A DNA stretch of 61,885 nucleotides from Methylobacterium sp. NEAU K (GTDB lineage Bacteria > Pseudomonadota > Alphaproteobacteria > Rhizobiales > Beijerinckiaceae): positions 1-61,885 of the forward strand of contig NZ_JAUYZJ010000017.1 in the NCBI RefSeq assembly GCF_030700285.1. The letters are read 5' to 3'. The position numbers and the translations under genes are program-made. Positions 16,111 to 25,103 of this stretch are shown in pieces. How positions within the stretch are numbered: position 1 is the first letter of the stretch; every line of letters begins with the position of its first letter. Under the pieces are notes generated by a model, which was given only the letters and a program-made list of their open reading frames with translations, was not told where the DNA came from and made no database searches.

Positions 16111-16974
16111 TCAGATCGCGGGCTCGCCGCCCCGTCTGACGATGCTGCGGAAGACGCTCGGAGGCACGCTGACATGGTCGCGGAAGAAGCGAGAGAAGTG
16201 CGCGGGCGCGGCGAAGCCGAGGCGCGTGCCGATCTCGGCAAGGCTCTCTTCGCTGCGCACGATCGCCTCGACGGCCTGTTCGACCCGGATCGCGTTGAGG
16301 AAGACATGGGGCGGAGCCCCGGTAGACTGCTCGAACAGGCGATAGAACTGCGCCCGGGAAAGGCCCGCTTGGCGCGCCAGCGCGTCGGTCCCGCGTGCGG
16401 CGCCGGGCTCGGCTCGCATCTGCGCGACGGCGCGCCGGATGCGCCAATCGCCGGCATTGCGCCGGGCGGCGGCGCGAAGGGCCTCGCCCGCCTCCCGCCA
16501 AGCCGTGAAGCGCTCGATCACCGCGATCATCAGGCCGGACAGGAGTTTGTCCTGGATGTGCGAGGAATGCGGCGCGTAGACCATTTCCGCGGCGAGGTCA
16601 TGGGCGAGCCGGCGGATCGTCGGTGTCACGCCGCCGGACGACTGGCCGAAGAAGCCGGGCGCCCCGCTCGCCGCCCAGTTGCGCCGGAAGGCGCCGAGCC
16701 AGTCCGGCTCGATATAGAGTGCGAGGATCATCGCCTTGTCGCGCCGCGGATCGTGCAGGTAGGCGTGGGTCTCCCAAGCGTTGACCAGGATGGCCTGATC
16801 ATCGGTGAGCGCCACCACGCGGTCGCCGACGAGGAACTGCGTGTCGTCCCCCTCGACCTTCAGCAGCACATGGCAATGCGGGTGCGCGTGGCGGACGAGG
16901 CCGCGGTCCATGTCGAGGAGAGCGACGCGGCCGAAGGCGCCATGGGCGATCTCAAGAGCCTCGGACATCGACAA
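16111..16974 (-). CDS. AraC-family transcriptional regulator
   Basis: A 287-residue AraC-type regulator. The N-terminal cupin sensing region holds HAHPHCHVLLKVEG and NAWETHAYLHDP. The C-terminal double HTH (about residues 180-280) has RQAGLSRAQFYRLFEQSTGA, then LAEIGTRLGFAAPAHFSRFF. The start could also be the second Met, 6 bases in. It lies 160 bases upstream of hmfA on the same strand, so it is the natural candidate activator of the hmfA-E operon. A hmf locus with both an AraC and a LysR regulator suggests separate control of the HMF and furoate branches. Confidence 0.87.
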   Translation of the reverse strand: MSMSEALEIAHGAFGRVALLDMDRGLVRHAHPHCHVLLKVEGDDTQFLVGDRVVALTDDQAILVNAWETHAYLHDPRRDKAMILALYIEPDWLGAFRRNWAASGAPGFFGQSSGGVTPTIRRLAHDLAAEMVYAPHSSHIQDKLLSGLMIAVIERFTAWREAGEALRAAARRNAGDWRIRRAVAQMRAEPGAARGTDALARQAGLSRAQFYRLFEQSTGAPPHVFLNAIRVEQAVEAIVRSEESLAEIGTRLGFAAPAHFSRFFRDHVSVPPSVFRSIVRRGGEPAI

Positions 16975-17028
16975 TTTTTAGCATGGCATCCGGGACGCAG
17001 CCAGATCTGGCCGAGCAGTCGATTCGCT

Positions 17029-18420
17029 TCAGGGTGATGTCGCTGGCTCGCTCCGGGGCGCGGCACTCTTCCAGACTTGAGCGAACGCCATCACGACGAT
17101 GGGGATGACGAGCGCCACGTAGGCATTGTCGATTCCCCTCGGGTCCCCAGCCAAGAACCACCTGATCGTCAGGACGAGGGAGGCCAGGATGCTGACGACC
17201 GCGGCGCGTGGGCTGCCGAAGCGCGGCGCATAGAAGGCGAAAAGGACCAAAACCGCGAGGGTCGCCCGCAGTGATTTCGCCAGGAACGTCACCTTCAGGA
17301 TGTCGGGCGCGAAGATTGCCAGAGGGATCGGGAACAGGCCAACGAGAATCGTGGTGACGCGCACGAAGCGCAGGGTCGACGCCCCTTCCTCTGTGCGGAG
17401 GCGTGAGAGATAAAAGTCCTTGTACAGCAGCGTCGCGGCGCCGATCCTGAGGGCCGAGATCGTTCCGAACAGCGATCCTGCCAATCCTGCTACGACGACA
17501 GCGGCGAGGAGGTCGTCCATCTGGGTGATCAGCCCCGGCAGAGCATGGATCGCCGAGATCTCGGGCCGGAGAGCCGCCGCGCAGACACCAACCAGGGCAG
17601 CGCAGATCCCGAACGGGACGAGTAGGATGGCGCAATAGAAGCTCGCCTGCCGCGCCGTGCGCCCGTCCTGCACGGTGTTGATCGCCTGGATTACGTATTG
17701 CGTCGAGAAGACGGCGCCGATGCCGGCTACAAGCCAGGCGAAGATCTGCGGCCAGCCGACCGCATCTATCGCGAACATCCGCTCGGGCAGGCGCGCCTGC
17801 AGGGTTGCGAGGCCGCCAACCCGGGAGAGTCCGAAGACGACAGCGGTCAGAATGTCGACATACTTGACCAACGCGTGCAGGACGTTGGTTTAGATCACCG
17901 AGCGCATGCCCCTGACACTGACGTAGAGCGTCGCGATGGCGCCCGTGATGACGATAGCACTCGCCCGATCGACATTGAGGAGGGCCGCCAGGATCGTCCC
18001 GCCGCCCGCATAGGTCGACACGGCCACGATCTGCAGCGCGAAGATCATGATGAGTGAGGTGGCGAGCTTGGTCGGGCGGCCGTAGGCCTTGGCCAGCGCA
18101 CCTGAAATCGTGTTCTCGCCGAGCTGCTTGAAGCGGGGAGCCAGGAGGATGGCGTAGAGTACGAAGCCGATTGTGAGGGCCAGTACGTTCCAAGCCGCTG
18201 ACAGGCCGACCTTGTAGGCCGTCTGCGTGGTGCCAACGCTGGTGGCGGTGCCGATGAACTCCGACATCAGCAGGAAGCCGATCAGGAACGCGGGGTAGCG
18301 CGTGCCACCGGAGGTAAAGCTTCCCGCGCTCTTGGCGTAGCGCCGGGCCGAGATGCTGATCAGCCCCATCGCCGCCATATAGGCTAACGTCAAGGAGAGG
18401 ACGATCCAATTCGGTTGCAT
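17029..18420 (-). pseudogene. SSS-family sodium:solute symporter with one nonsense codon
   Basis: The frame from the ATG at 18420 (MQPNWIVLSLTLAYMAAMG) runs 176 codons to a TAA at 17890-17892, then continues in the same frame to 17029 with normal symporter sequence. The broken point reads GMRSVI-stop-TNVLHALVKYVDIL, where relatives have GMRSVIY(T/S)D, so a Tyr codon has become TAA. The 5' part has TM1-5 including FLLMSEFIGTATSVGTTQTA; the 3' part has the remaining membrane segments. The restored length, about 463 residues, is normal for the family. A start inside the 3' part (17871) is unlikely to give a working carrier. It ends 54 bases before the AraC gene. Confidence 0.8.
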
Positions 18421-19039
18421 CGGCGCAGACTAACGGTAACGCCGCGGCGCGGGCGGGACATCGAAATCCATCATGTTTCCTTCGGGATCGCCCATTGGTC
18501 CTAACACCCCCGGATCTGGGAGCGAGAAGGGCCGATCATTGTCGGAAAACCTAGACGCCACGAGGACGGTGAGCAAACAAGCAAAACTGATCTAGGTCAT
18601 CAGACAATATGATGCCTGCTCTCGGGGAAATGGGATTTCGAGATGAGCTCACGCGGCATAATTAATTTGTAATTTTTATTGAAATCATAGTTTTTATTAT
18701 ATACAATCTGTTACGATTGTCCCCAAGATCGCGGTCGATGCGCAACGGTCTGACGTCAAGGTCGGCTTAGTAGGCGACCCATAACTTAGACTCCTGCGAA
18801 GTCCGCTTTGGAGACATCCTCGCACTGTGTCTTATGATTGCTTTGGGCGCGAAGCGGCAGACCGGAGCTGGCAGATAACTGAATGGTTCCTGCCCAACGA
18901 ACTGTACTGCAATGCCGACGTTGGGAATTCGAATGCTTGTGACCCAACCTCACTATTGAGGCCAGTCTACTCGGTGCCGGAACATGGCCGTTCCTACGGA
19001 GGTCGTTTCGGTGGCATTGCGCCGCCAGCGTAAATAGGC
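18421..19039. other. Intergenic region, no gene recognised
   Basis: About 620 bases. A sharply A+T-rich stretch (about 18656-18712, aattaatttgtaatttttat onward) stands out and may hold promoters. A 68-codon plus-strand frame at 18827-19033 has no recognisable motif and no good ribosome site, so it is not called. Codon texture differs from the flanking genes, as expected for noncoding or decayed DNA. Confidence 0.4.
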
Positions 19040-19083
19040 GGGGCCGAGCGGGTTTAGCTGTTGAGACCGGGCCGCTCGGCCCC
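19040..19083 (-). terminator. Strong 12-bp hairpin downstream of the outer-membrane protein gene
   Basis: The arms ggggccgagcgg (19040-19051) and ccgctcggcccc (19072-19083) are perfectly complementary with a 20-base loop. It lies about 90 bases after the stop of the minus-strand gene ending at 19173. There is no clean T-tract, so it may be a Rho-assisted terminator or an mRNA-stabilising structure. Confidence 0.5.
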
Positions 19084-19172
19084 TATCGAAGCGTAGACCC
19101 TGGGAAGGATTTTCACTTCGATACCGAGCGCGCCGCGGCGGTGTGCGGACCGCGGCGCATGATCGCTTGACG

Positions 19173-20144
19173 TCAGCCCTTGCGGACCAGCGGCGTCACC
19201 ACCTGAGCAGGGGCCGGCGGGGTGTAGAGCGGGACAATGAATCTGATGAAGCCATCGGTCGAGTAGTTGTCGCGCGTCCGGCCGAGCGCGTTCGTGTACT
19301 GGGCGCCGGTGATCACGTCACGGGCAACGTAAGCCTGAACGGTGAAGGCCTTGAAATCGTAGCCAACGAGGCCACCGACCGCGAAGCGGCCGCGATTGCC
19401 GTTCGCCGCGCTGAACTGGCTGATATCGAAGTTGTAGGCGCCGTAGGCGATCGGACCGATCTCGAAGTTGCCGAATTTCTTAGTGGCGGTCAGATCGAGC
19501 AGGATTGCATCCGAGAGGCGGATCGGGCCGATCGCTGCACCGACCGGGCCGCCGAAGCGACCGGGCGTGTCGTAGACGTTGCCGGTCAGGTTGGCGGTGA
19601 TGTTCCAGCCGTCGCCTGTGTAGCTGCCGGCGACTCCGAACCTGTAAGTGTTCGAGGAGAACTGCGGCAGCACTGGCGTACCAGCCAATCCGGTCCCAAG
19701 AGAACCGCGGCCGGCATCAAGGTCGTTCAAGTGAACGCCGCCTAGGAAGCTGACGCCGAAATTGTTGCCGAGGTCGAACGCCCAGATACCGGCGAGCAGG
19801 GTGCCGACGTTGATCGAGATGTCCTTGTTTCGCTGGCCGCCGCCGTTGCGGGTGAAGGCGAACACGGTGGGCTGAGCGACGAGGGCTTCGATACGGCCGC
19901 CGAGAGGGGTCAGCGGGGTCGACCAAAGCAGGAACGGGACGTTGATCGCGGTGTCGGGCGAGAATGGCTGATCGGTGCGACGGTAGATAAAGGTGTCCAC
20001 CGCGTAGAGGCCCTCGGGCAACGGCGCGCCGGCGGCGAGCCCGACCTGTTCGCCCGGAATGGTTGTCGCTTGGGCAAAGGCGGCCGTCGCGCTCAGCGCG
20101 ACGGCCGCAGCTCCCGCGAGCATTGCCGTGATCCTGTTCAGCAT
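19173..20144 (-). CDS. Outer-membrane protein, phenol MetA/SphA-like family
   Basis: A 323-residue exported protein. It has a signal peptide (MLNRITAMLAGAAAVALSAT, cleavage at AFA-QA), then short amphipathic strands ending in IRFIVPLYTPPAPAQVVTPL. Blocks such as LPEGLYAVDTFIYRRTDQPF, GLAGTPVLPQFSSNTYRFGV and DVITGAQYTN are typical of the transporter-like family PF13557 found near aromatic catabolic genes. The ATG at 20144 follows GGAAAGGGGATTGAGG; the upstream in-frame Met is not needed. It probably forms a beta-barrel channel for hydrophobic or aromatic compounds. It is monocistronic, with a palindrome about 110 bases upstream. Confidence 0.75.
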   Translation of the reverse strand: MLNRITAMLAGAAAVALSATAAFAQATTIPGEQVGLAAGAPLPEGLYAVDTFIYRRTDQPFSPDTAINVPFLLWSTPLTPLGGRIEALVAQPTVFAFTRNGGGQRNKDISINVGTLLAGIWAFDLGNNFGVSFLGGVHLNDLDAGRGSLGTGLAGTPVLPQFSSNTYRFGVAGSYTGDGWNITANLTGNVYDTPGRFGGPVGAAIGPIRLSDAILLDLTATKKFGNFEIGPIAYGAYNFDISQFSAANGNRGRFAVGGLVGYDFKAFTVQAYVARDVITGAQYTNALGRTRDNYSTDGFIRFIVPLYTPPAPAQVVTPLVRKG

Positions 20145-20249
20145 CCTCAATCCCCTTTCCGCCAAGCGCAGGCCGAGCGTTCCCGTTCGCCGAAAGACCT
20201 CGGCAGAGATGTCGATAGGTTGTGTTGTTGGACTGCAGTGTCTTGGTTG

Positions 20250-20284
20250 TATGGAAACGCGATCAATTTGTACGCATTTCCATA
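20250..20284. promoter_or_regulatory. Inverted repeat, candidate operator
   Basis: TATGGAAACGC and GCATTTCCATA form an 11-bp inverted repeat (10 of 11 paired) with a 13-base spacer. It lies about 106 bases upstream of the outer-membrane protein start, where a dimeric activator or repressor would bind. The protein that binds is unknown. Confidence 0.45.
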
Positions 20285-20380
20285 ACGACTATAAGTGTGC
20301 CAACATTTTACTTTGAGTCTACTGCAAAAACGACGGCCGATACGAGGGGATTTGTTCGTGTTGCGGCGAAAGCACGCTTG

Positions 20381-20641
20381 TCAGCGACCACGTCGGAAAA
20401 ATGTTGGCGCATGGTCGTATGGCTTCGGCAGCCCGGAGCTGCGAGCAAGGGCGACTTCTCGGAACTTAGCCGCTACTCTACCGGGCGCCTGAGCGATCAA
20501 CTCCCAATGGCGGTGTCCCAGCTCCTTCCGGAGCCAGTTCTCCGACAGACCGTTCGCGCAGAGATGCGGCATACCCAATGTGTAGGGGGCGGCATTCGAC
20601 AGGGACGGACCAACCCGATCAAGCCTGATGTGCAGACTCAC
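20381..20641 (-). pseudogene. Pnap_2097-like (TIGR04098-type) biosynthetic protein, N-terminal remnant
   Basis: A GTG at 20641 opens 86 codons. The first 50 or so (LGMPHLCANGLSENWLRKEL followed by GHRHWELIA) resemble the start of the Pnap_2097 family, a hot-dog-like group of a few hundred residues. The rest (VAAKFREVALARSSGLPKPY onward) no longer looks like the family and ends at a stop. I read it as a truncated remnant. It lies in the gap between nitH and the outer-membrane protein gene. The match is from memory of the motif, so confidence is moderate. Confidence 0.4.
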
Positions 20642-20808
20642 AGGCCTTCTCCTATGCGCGTGTGAGGGGCAGCGTGGCAGCAGGTTTCAAGGCTTGGTTC
20701 CATCCGCACCGGAGAGGAAGCGATGGCGAGGTCGTCTTTAATATGGGCCGACGCAGCCATCGGTGCCGTACGAGCGGATGCCTTGAGCGCCGCCTCAGGG
20801 GCGCCCGG

Positions 20809-22077
20809 CTACACGGCGAACTTCAGGGCGAACCGCTCAGCGCCGAGGCGCTTCTGGATGGCCTGCGCGACGAACTCGGCATCGCGGCCGACCGCGCCGA
20901 AGCGGCCCGAGCCCCAGGTGTTCAGCCAGGGCAGTCCAATGAAGTAGACGCCGTCCTCCTTCGTCACCCCGCGCTTGTGCTTGGGGCTCCCCGCGCCGTT
21001 GAACACGGACGCATCGAGCCACCGGAAGTCCGGCGTGAAGCCGATGCACCAGACGATCGAGGTGATGCCGGAGCCCGCGAGAGCGAGGCTGGTGACGGGC
21101 TCGCCCGGCTCCCAGACGGGCGTATAGTGCTCCTGCACCGGAGCGTCGATATTGTTCTCGGTGATGTACTTGTCGATGGCAGCGTTGATGCCGTTGTACG
21201 TCCGGTCTGCTCCGTCGAGTGAGCGCTTGAGGTTGTCGCGGAAGCGCAGAGTACCGTCGTCATAATCTTCCAGCACGCCGTAGAGCTTCATGCCCTCATT
21301 GGCGAAGCGGCGCAGGTCGATGTCCCGGCCACCGTCGCGGCCGGTCACGTAGTGGTTGGTGTTGTCGCGAACGCCGTCGCGCAGCGGGTGGTTGTCGACC
21401 GTCATCTCGTAGTAGCCCATGTCGGCGAGCCACGTGACGACGTCGCGGCCCCGGTAGAACCGGGCGCAGCGAGGCGCATCGCCCACTGCGAGATGCACTT
21501 TTCGGCCTGCGAGATGCAGGTCTTCGGCGATCTGTGCGCCGGACTGCCCTGAACCGACGACAAGCACCTCGCCCTCGGGCAGCTGGGCCGGGTTCCGGTA
21601 TTGGTTCGAGTGGATCTGCGTCACCCTCTCCGGCAGCTTCTCGGCCATTCGCGGGATGATCGGGGTGTGATAACCACCCGACGCGACCACGACCTCGTTC
21701 GCCGTGTAGTCGCCGTCCGAGGTCTGGACCAAGAATGTGCCGTCCGCTTGCCGCTCGACGCGTGTGACCGCGACACCCTCGCGGATCGGCGGGTTTACCT
21801 TGGCGACGAAGTCCTTCAGGTACGCGACGATCTCGTCCTTCCTCATGAACCCGTCCGGATCCGGCCCATCGTAGGGGTGCCCCGGCAGGTCACACTGCCA
21901 GTTCGGCGTGACAAGGCAGAACGTGTCCCAGCGCTGGCTCGACCACGTGTGGGCGGCGGTATGCTTCTCGAATACGAGGTGATCGATCCCGCGCTGCTTC
22001 AGGTGATAGCTGACCGAGAGGCCGGCTTGGCCACCGCCGACGATGGCGACGGGGACGTGATGGGGCGTGGACGTCAT
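20809..22077 (-). CDS. nitH: MSMEG_0569-family flavin-dependent oxidoreductase of the Nit1C cluster
   Basis: A 422-residue flavoprotein monooxygenase of the CzcO/YUCCA-like type. The FAD site is VAIVGGGQAGLSVSYHLKQR, and the NADPH site is VLVVGSGQSGAQIAEDL. The substrate-side block reads SSQRWDTFCLVTPNWQCDLP, and the C-terminal segment is GVYFIGLPWLNTWGSGRFG. The ATG at 22077 has GGAG upstream; a GTG 9 bases earlier is weaker. It is the last gene of the nit operon, 39 bases after nitG. In cyanide-utilising pseudomonads the Nit1C cluster ends with such a flavoprotein. The true substrate is not known. A paralog lies at 46740-48011. Confidence 0.85.
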   Translation of the reverse strand: MTSTPHHVPVAIVGGGQAGLSVSYHLKQRGIDHLVFEKHTAAHTWSSQRWDTFCLVTPNWQCDLPGHPYDGPDPDGFMRKDEIVAYLKDFVAKVNPPIREGVAVTRVERQADGTFLVQTSDGDYTANEVVVASGGYHTPIIPRMAEKLPERVTQIHSNQYRNPAQLPEGEVLVVGSGQSGAQIAEDLHLAGRKVHLAVGDAPRCARFYRGRDVVTWLADMGYYEMTVDNHPLRDGVRDNTNHYVTGRDGGRDIDLRRFANEGMKLYGVLEDYDDGTLRFRDNLKRSLDGADRTYNGINAAIDKYITENNIDAPVQEHYTPVWEPGEPVTSLALAGSGITSIVWCIGFTPDFRWLDASVFNGAGSPKHKRGVTKEDGVYFIGLPWLNTWGSGRFGAVGRDAEFVAQAIQKRLGAERFALKFAV

Positions 22078-22116
22078 GGCTCTCACTCCGTGATGTGTTG
22101 AGAGGACCCGGCTGTT

Positions 22117-22398
22117 TCAGGGCTCGAAGGTCTCGACCGTGACGAGGCCACCGGAGTCCTGCCGCTTCGCCGCGTCCTCGATCCGGGCGAGTTGGGCCAT
22201 CGCCGACGAGCATGCGAAGCCGTACTTCTCGCGCACCCGCTCGCTCGCGATGTTGAGGGCCGTGCGGGTCTTCTCGACGAAGTCGTCGAGGGCGTAGCTC
22301 TCGCCTGCGGTGAGGAAGTCCTTCACGACGAGGGAGGGCGAGTAGCAGGCCTCGCGCCGGCCATCGGGCCAGCGGATGTGGAAATGCATCTCAGGCAT
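22117..22398 (-). CDS. nitG: MSMEG_0570-family nitrogen starvation response protein
   Basis: A 93-residue soluble protein (MPEMHFHIRWPDGRREACYS, then LVVKDFLTAGESYALDDFV) that matches the small conserved Nit1C protein family. It overlaps the glycosyltransferase stop by 8 bases, so it is translationally coupled. No enzymatic motif is visible. It is always found with nitrilase/radical-SAM partners, which suggests a binding or carrier role in the same pathway, but no function has been shown to my knowledge. Confidence 0.82.
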   Translation of the reverse strand: MPEMHFHIRWPDGRREACYSPSLVVKDFLTAGESYALDDFVEKTRTALNIASERVREKYGFACSSAMAQLARIEDAAKRQDSGGLVTVETFEP

Positions 22399-23566
22399 GG
22401 ATCGGCTCTTGTTCGACGCGGGCGCAGGCCGCGTAGGTCGCGAGGTGACGCTCGGCGCAGGCGCGCCAGGAGTGGGCGGCGGCCCGGGCCGACCCGGCAG
22501 CTTGCAGGCCTGCGCAGGTCATCGGGGCCAGGGCGGCCGTCATGGCGTCGGCGATGTCCCGGGGATCGCCAGGATCGACGAAGAGGGCGTCGTCGCTCTG
22601 GAGGTACTCGGTGAAGGGCGGCCGGCGGGAGACGATAGCCGGTGTGCCGCAGGCCATCGCCTCCAGCACGCAGAGGCCGAAGCCCTCCTTCCAGGAGGGA
22701 AAGGCGAGGACGTCCGCCCTCCGATAGAAGGCCGGTATCTCCGCCTGCGAGACCGGTCCGGTCTCGATCACCGCCTCGCCGCGCCCGACCACAAGCCCGT
22801 GTGCGCTGAGCGCGGCGCGGCAGCGGGCGCCGTAGGACGCATGATCGAGGAGCGATGCGCCGCCCACGACCACGAGCTGCGCCTGCGGATGGCGTCGACG
22901 CAGGAGCGCGAAGGCCTCGATGATCCCGGCGGTGTTCTTGCGCTCCTCGAAGCCGCCGACGCTCAGGATGACCGGTCCGTCACCGAGGCCCCAGCGCGCC
23001 CGCACGATCGCGTCGGCTTCGGTCGGCACCGCTTGGTAGATCGACAGGTCCACCCCGTTCCCGACGACGCCGATCTCCGCACCGAGGTCGCCCGCGATCC
23101 GGTCGGCCCAGGCGCGGCTCACGCAGAGCAGGCGCGTGGCCTCACGAATCGAGCGATCCTGCCAGTCCGCGAGCACCGGGTCGGCGAAGCTGTCGAGGTG
23201 ATGGACCGTGCGCACGAAGCCGGGGATCAGGCGGCGATGCTTGAGCGTTGCGAGTGCATTGCCGCCGATGCCGCAATGGGCGTGAAAGACGTCGAAGTCA
23301 CAGGCGGCGGGCGAGGCGAAGTGGCGTAGGTAGTCGTCGATGCGAGCCCGCACGACGTCGACCGTCGTTCCGGCAACCGGCCTTGCGGCCACCGAGATCG
23401 TCGGGCAGGCGGCGGCACGAAAGAAGCCGCGCCCGGACGGATCGGGCGCGTGGACCACCGCCTCGTGCCCGAGCGCGCACAGGGCCTCGGCAAGGGCGAG
23501 GCAATGCGCGACCCCGCCCCGCGGGTTGGTGGAGTGGGTCAGGACGGCGATGCGCAGGGCTGTCAT
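22391..23566 (-). CDS. MSMEG_0565-family GT4-type glycosyltransferase
   Basis: A 391-residue GT-B glycosyltransferase. The N-terminal acceptor domain starts RIAVLTHSTNPRGGVAHCLA. The donor domain has ILSVGGFEERKNTAGIIEAF, and the GT4 EX7E motif lies in SWKEGFGLCVLEAMACGTPA. It overlaps the nitF stop by 4 bases (ATGA) and nitG by 8, so it is fully inside the nit operon. A glycosyl transfer step implies that the cluster makes or modifies a small molecule beyond simple nitrile hydrolysis. Pseudomonad Nit1C sets, as I recall them, lack this gene; mycobacterial-type sets include it. Confidence 0.83.
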   Translation of the reverse strand: MTALRIAVLTHSTNPRGGVAHCLALAEALCALGHEAVVHAPDPSGRGFFRAAACPTISVAARPVAGTTVDVVRARIDDYLRHFASPAACDFDVFHAHCGIGGNALATLKHRRLIPGFVRTVHHLDSFADPVLADWQDRSIREATRLLCVSRAWADRIAGDLGAEIGVVGNGVDLSIYQAVPTEADAIVRARWGLGDGPVILSVGGFEERKNTAGIIEAFALLRRRHPQAQLVVVGGASLLDHASYGARCRAALSAHGLVVGRGEAVIETGPVSQAEIPAFYRRADVLAFPSWKEGFGLCVLEAMACGTPAIVSRRPPFTEYLQSDDALFVDPGDPRDIADAMTAALAPMTCAGLQAAGSARAAAHSWRACAERHLATYAACARVEQEPIHA

Positions 23567-24558
23567 CGGACGGCACCCATGGCGTCCTGGCCGCAGCCGA
23601 TCAGCGGGCTCACCGTGAAGTCCCAGACCACTGCTTCTCCGCAGGAGGCATCGCGCACCCGGGCGACCCGGCTTGCGTCGAGCTGACCCACCGTGGCGAC
23701 CGCGATGTCCCGCTCGGCGAACCGCGCGAGGACGGCGGGCGTGCGCTCAGGGCGAACGCTCAGCAGGTAGCCGAAGCTCGGAAAGGCGGTGAGCCAGCGG
23801 GCGAGCGGCACAACCGCAGGTCGCGGGATCGCGTCGAGGTCTATGACACCGCCGACATTCGAGCATTCGAGCAGCATCAGGGCGGTGCCGACGACGCCCG
23901 CCATGCTGATGTCCTTGGCCGCCCGGCATAGGCCGTCCTCCGCGAGGCCCGGCAGCAGCGCGAGATCACCGCGCAGGCGTTCGCCCGCCGTGCCGGTCGA
24001 GGCGTCCCAGTACGGATATGGATCGCGGAAGCGTCCGCGCAGGTCGATCGCGGCGACGAGGTCATCGCCGGGCGCCGCGTCGAAGCTCGTGAGCAGGCAC
24101 GGGCCAGCCCGGCCGAGCACGGCGACCGCCAGGTTGGCCGCCTGCGCGCGCGCGTTGGTGTGACCGCCGACGATCGGGACGCCGTAGAGCGCCGCTGCGT
24201 CGGACAGGCCTGCCAGGATCGGGTCCGCCGCCGCGGCATCCCGGCTCCACAGCGCGTCGACTACGGCGAGCGGGCTCCCACCCATAGCGGCGATGTCGCT
24301 GAGGTTGACCATGATGCCGCAATAGCCGGCGAAGTACGGATCGGCCGAGACGAAGCTGTCCAGGAAGCCCTCAATGGCGAGCAGCAGGTGGCCGTCGCCG
24401 TCGGGAATGGCGGCGCAGTCATCACCGACCGGCACCGCGGCGTGGCGGCTGTTCAGCCCGAGCCGCGCGACCACGGCATCGATGTCGCGCTTGTGAGCGA
24501 CGCCGCGCGCGTCACGGATCTGGCGGGCCAGGGCCTGCAGGTCGACGGCCGCCGTCAT
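23563..24558 (-). CDS. nitF: Sll0787-family AIR synthase-like ATP-binding enzyme
   Basis: A 331-residue member of the PurM/ThiL/HypE/SelD fold. The N-terminal nucleotide and metal region reads VPVGDDCAAIPDGDGHLLLA, and IMVNLSDIAAMGGSPLAVVD is characteristic, with VGGHTNARAQA following. The C-terminal half has AAKDISMAGVVGTALMLLE. The start at 24558 overlaps the acetyltransferase stop (TAATG); a longer frame to 25530 is only an antiframe of the two genes upstream. It probably activates an amide or carboxylate with ATP. Its length is normal for the family. Confidence 0.85.
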   Translation of the reverse strand: MTAAVDLQALARQIRDARGVAHKRDIDAVVARLGLNSRHAAVPVGDDCAAIPDGDGHLLLAIEGFLDSFVSADPYFAGYCGIMVNLSDIAAMGGSPLAVVDALWSRDAAAADPILAGLSDAAALYGVPIVGGHTNARAQAANLAVAVLGRAGPCLLTSFDAAPGDDLVAAIDLRGRFRDPYPYWDASTGTAGERLRGDLALLPGLAEDGLCRAAKDISMAGVVGTALMLLECSNVGGVIDLDAIPRPAVVPLARWLTAFPSFGYLLSVRPERTPAVLARFAERDIAVATVGQLDASRVARVRDASCGEAVVWDFTVSPLIGCGQDAMGAVR

Positions 24559-25103
24559 TACGCAGCCCTTCGGAACGTGATGAGCCCGTGCTCGGGATCG
24601 TGCATCGGCGGGTAGGCCGTGAGGTCCGCCTGCATCAGTTGATGCGGCCGCCCGTGTAGGTCGACCTCGTCGAGGCTCGTCCAGTGCAGGGCCTGGAACA
24701 ACGGGACGTTCCGCTCCTGGACGTGGGCCAGGAAGCGGGTGCAGCCTCGCGCGTGTGCCGAGGAGACCGCGACCTGGATGAGCCCGGCGCCCAGCGCGGC
24801 GGTGCCGCGGAACGGTCCGGCCACGGCCAAGCGCGAGCCCCACCACTCGCCGGGACGCTCCTGACTTTCGTGGATGCGCACGGTGCCGACGACGGCATCG
24901 GCGTCGCCGCCGAGCGTCGAGAGGGCACAGATCGGGATGGCGTGCGCGTCGACGGCGTCCCGGTCGTCGTCGGTGAAGATGCGCTGCTCCGCGCAGAAGA
25001 CCTGGCGGCGCAGGGCCGCGCAGGCGTGCCGCTCCCACGAACTCGTGGCGAACTTGATGCGGAAGTGGCTTGGCCAGTACGGCGGCACGGGTTCGAGGAT
25101 CAT
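24558..25103 (-). CDS. nitE: MSMEG_0567/Sll0786-family GNAT N-acetyltransferase
   Basis: A 181-residue GNAT-fold protein. The N-terminal part reads FATSSWERHACAALRRQVFC, and the acetyl-CoA region around VVGTVRIHESQ, RLAVAGPFRGTAALGAGLIQ and CTRFLAHVQERNVPLFQALH fits the GNAT core. It overlaps the radical-SAM stop by 4 bases. The family is found only in Nit1-type clusters. The acyl acceptor is unknown, but acetylation of an amine made by the radical-SAM or nitrilase step is plausible. Confidence 0.83.
   Translation of the reverse strand: MILEPVPPYWPSHFRIKFATSSWERHACAALRRQVFCAEQRIFTDDDRDAVDAHAIPICALSTLGGDADAVVGTVRIHESQERPGEWWGSRLAVAGPFRGTAALGAGLIQVAVSSAHARGCTRFLAHVQERNVPLFQALHWTSLDEVDLHGRPHQLMQADLTAYPPMHDPEHGLITFRRAA

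Noticed and set aside
17029..18420. Two separate short symporter genes
   Set aside because: Both parts share one frame, joined at a single TAA, and together give a normal-length SSS protein.
18827..19033. 68-codon open frame
   Set aside because: No ribosome site, no recognisable sequence and codon texture unlike real genes here.
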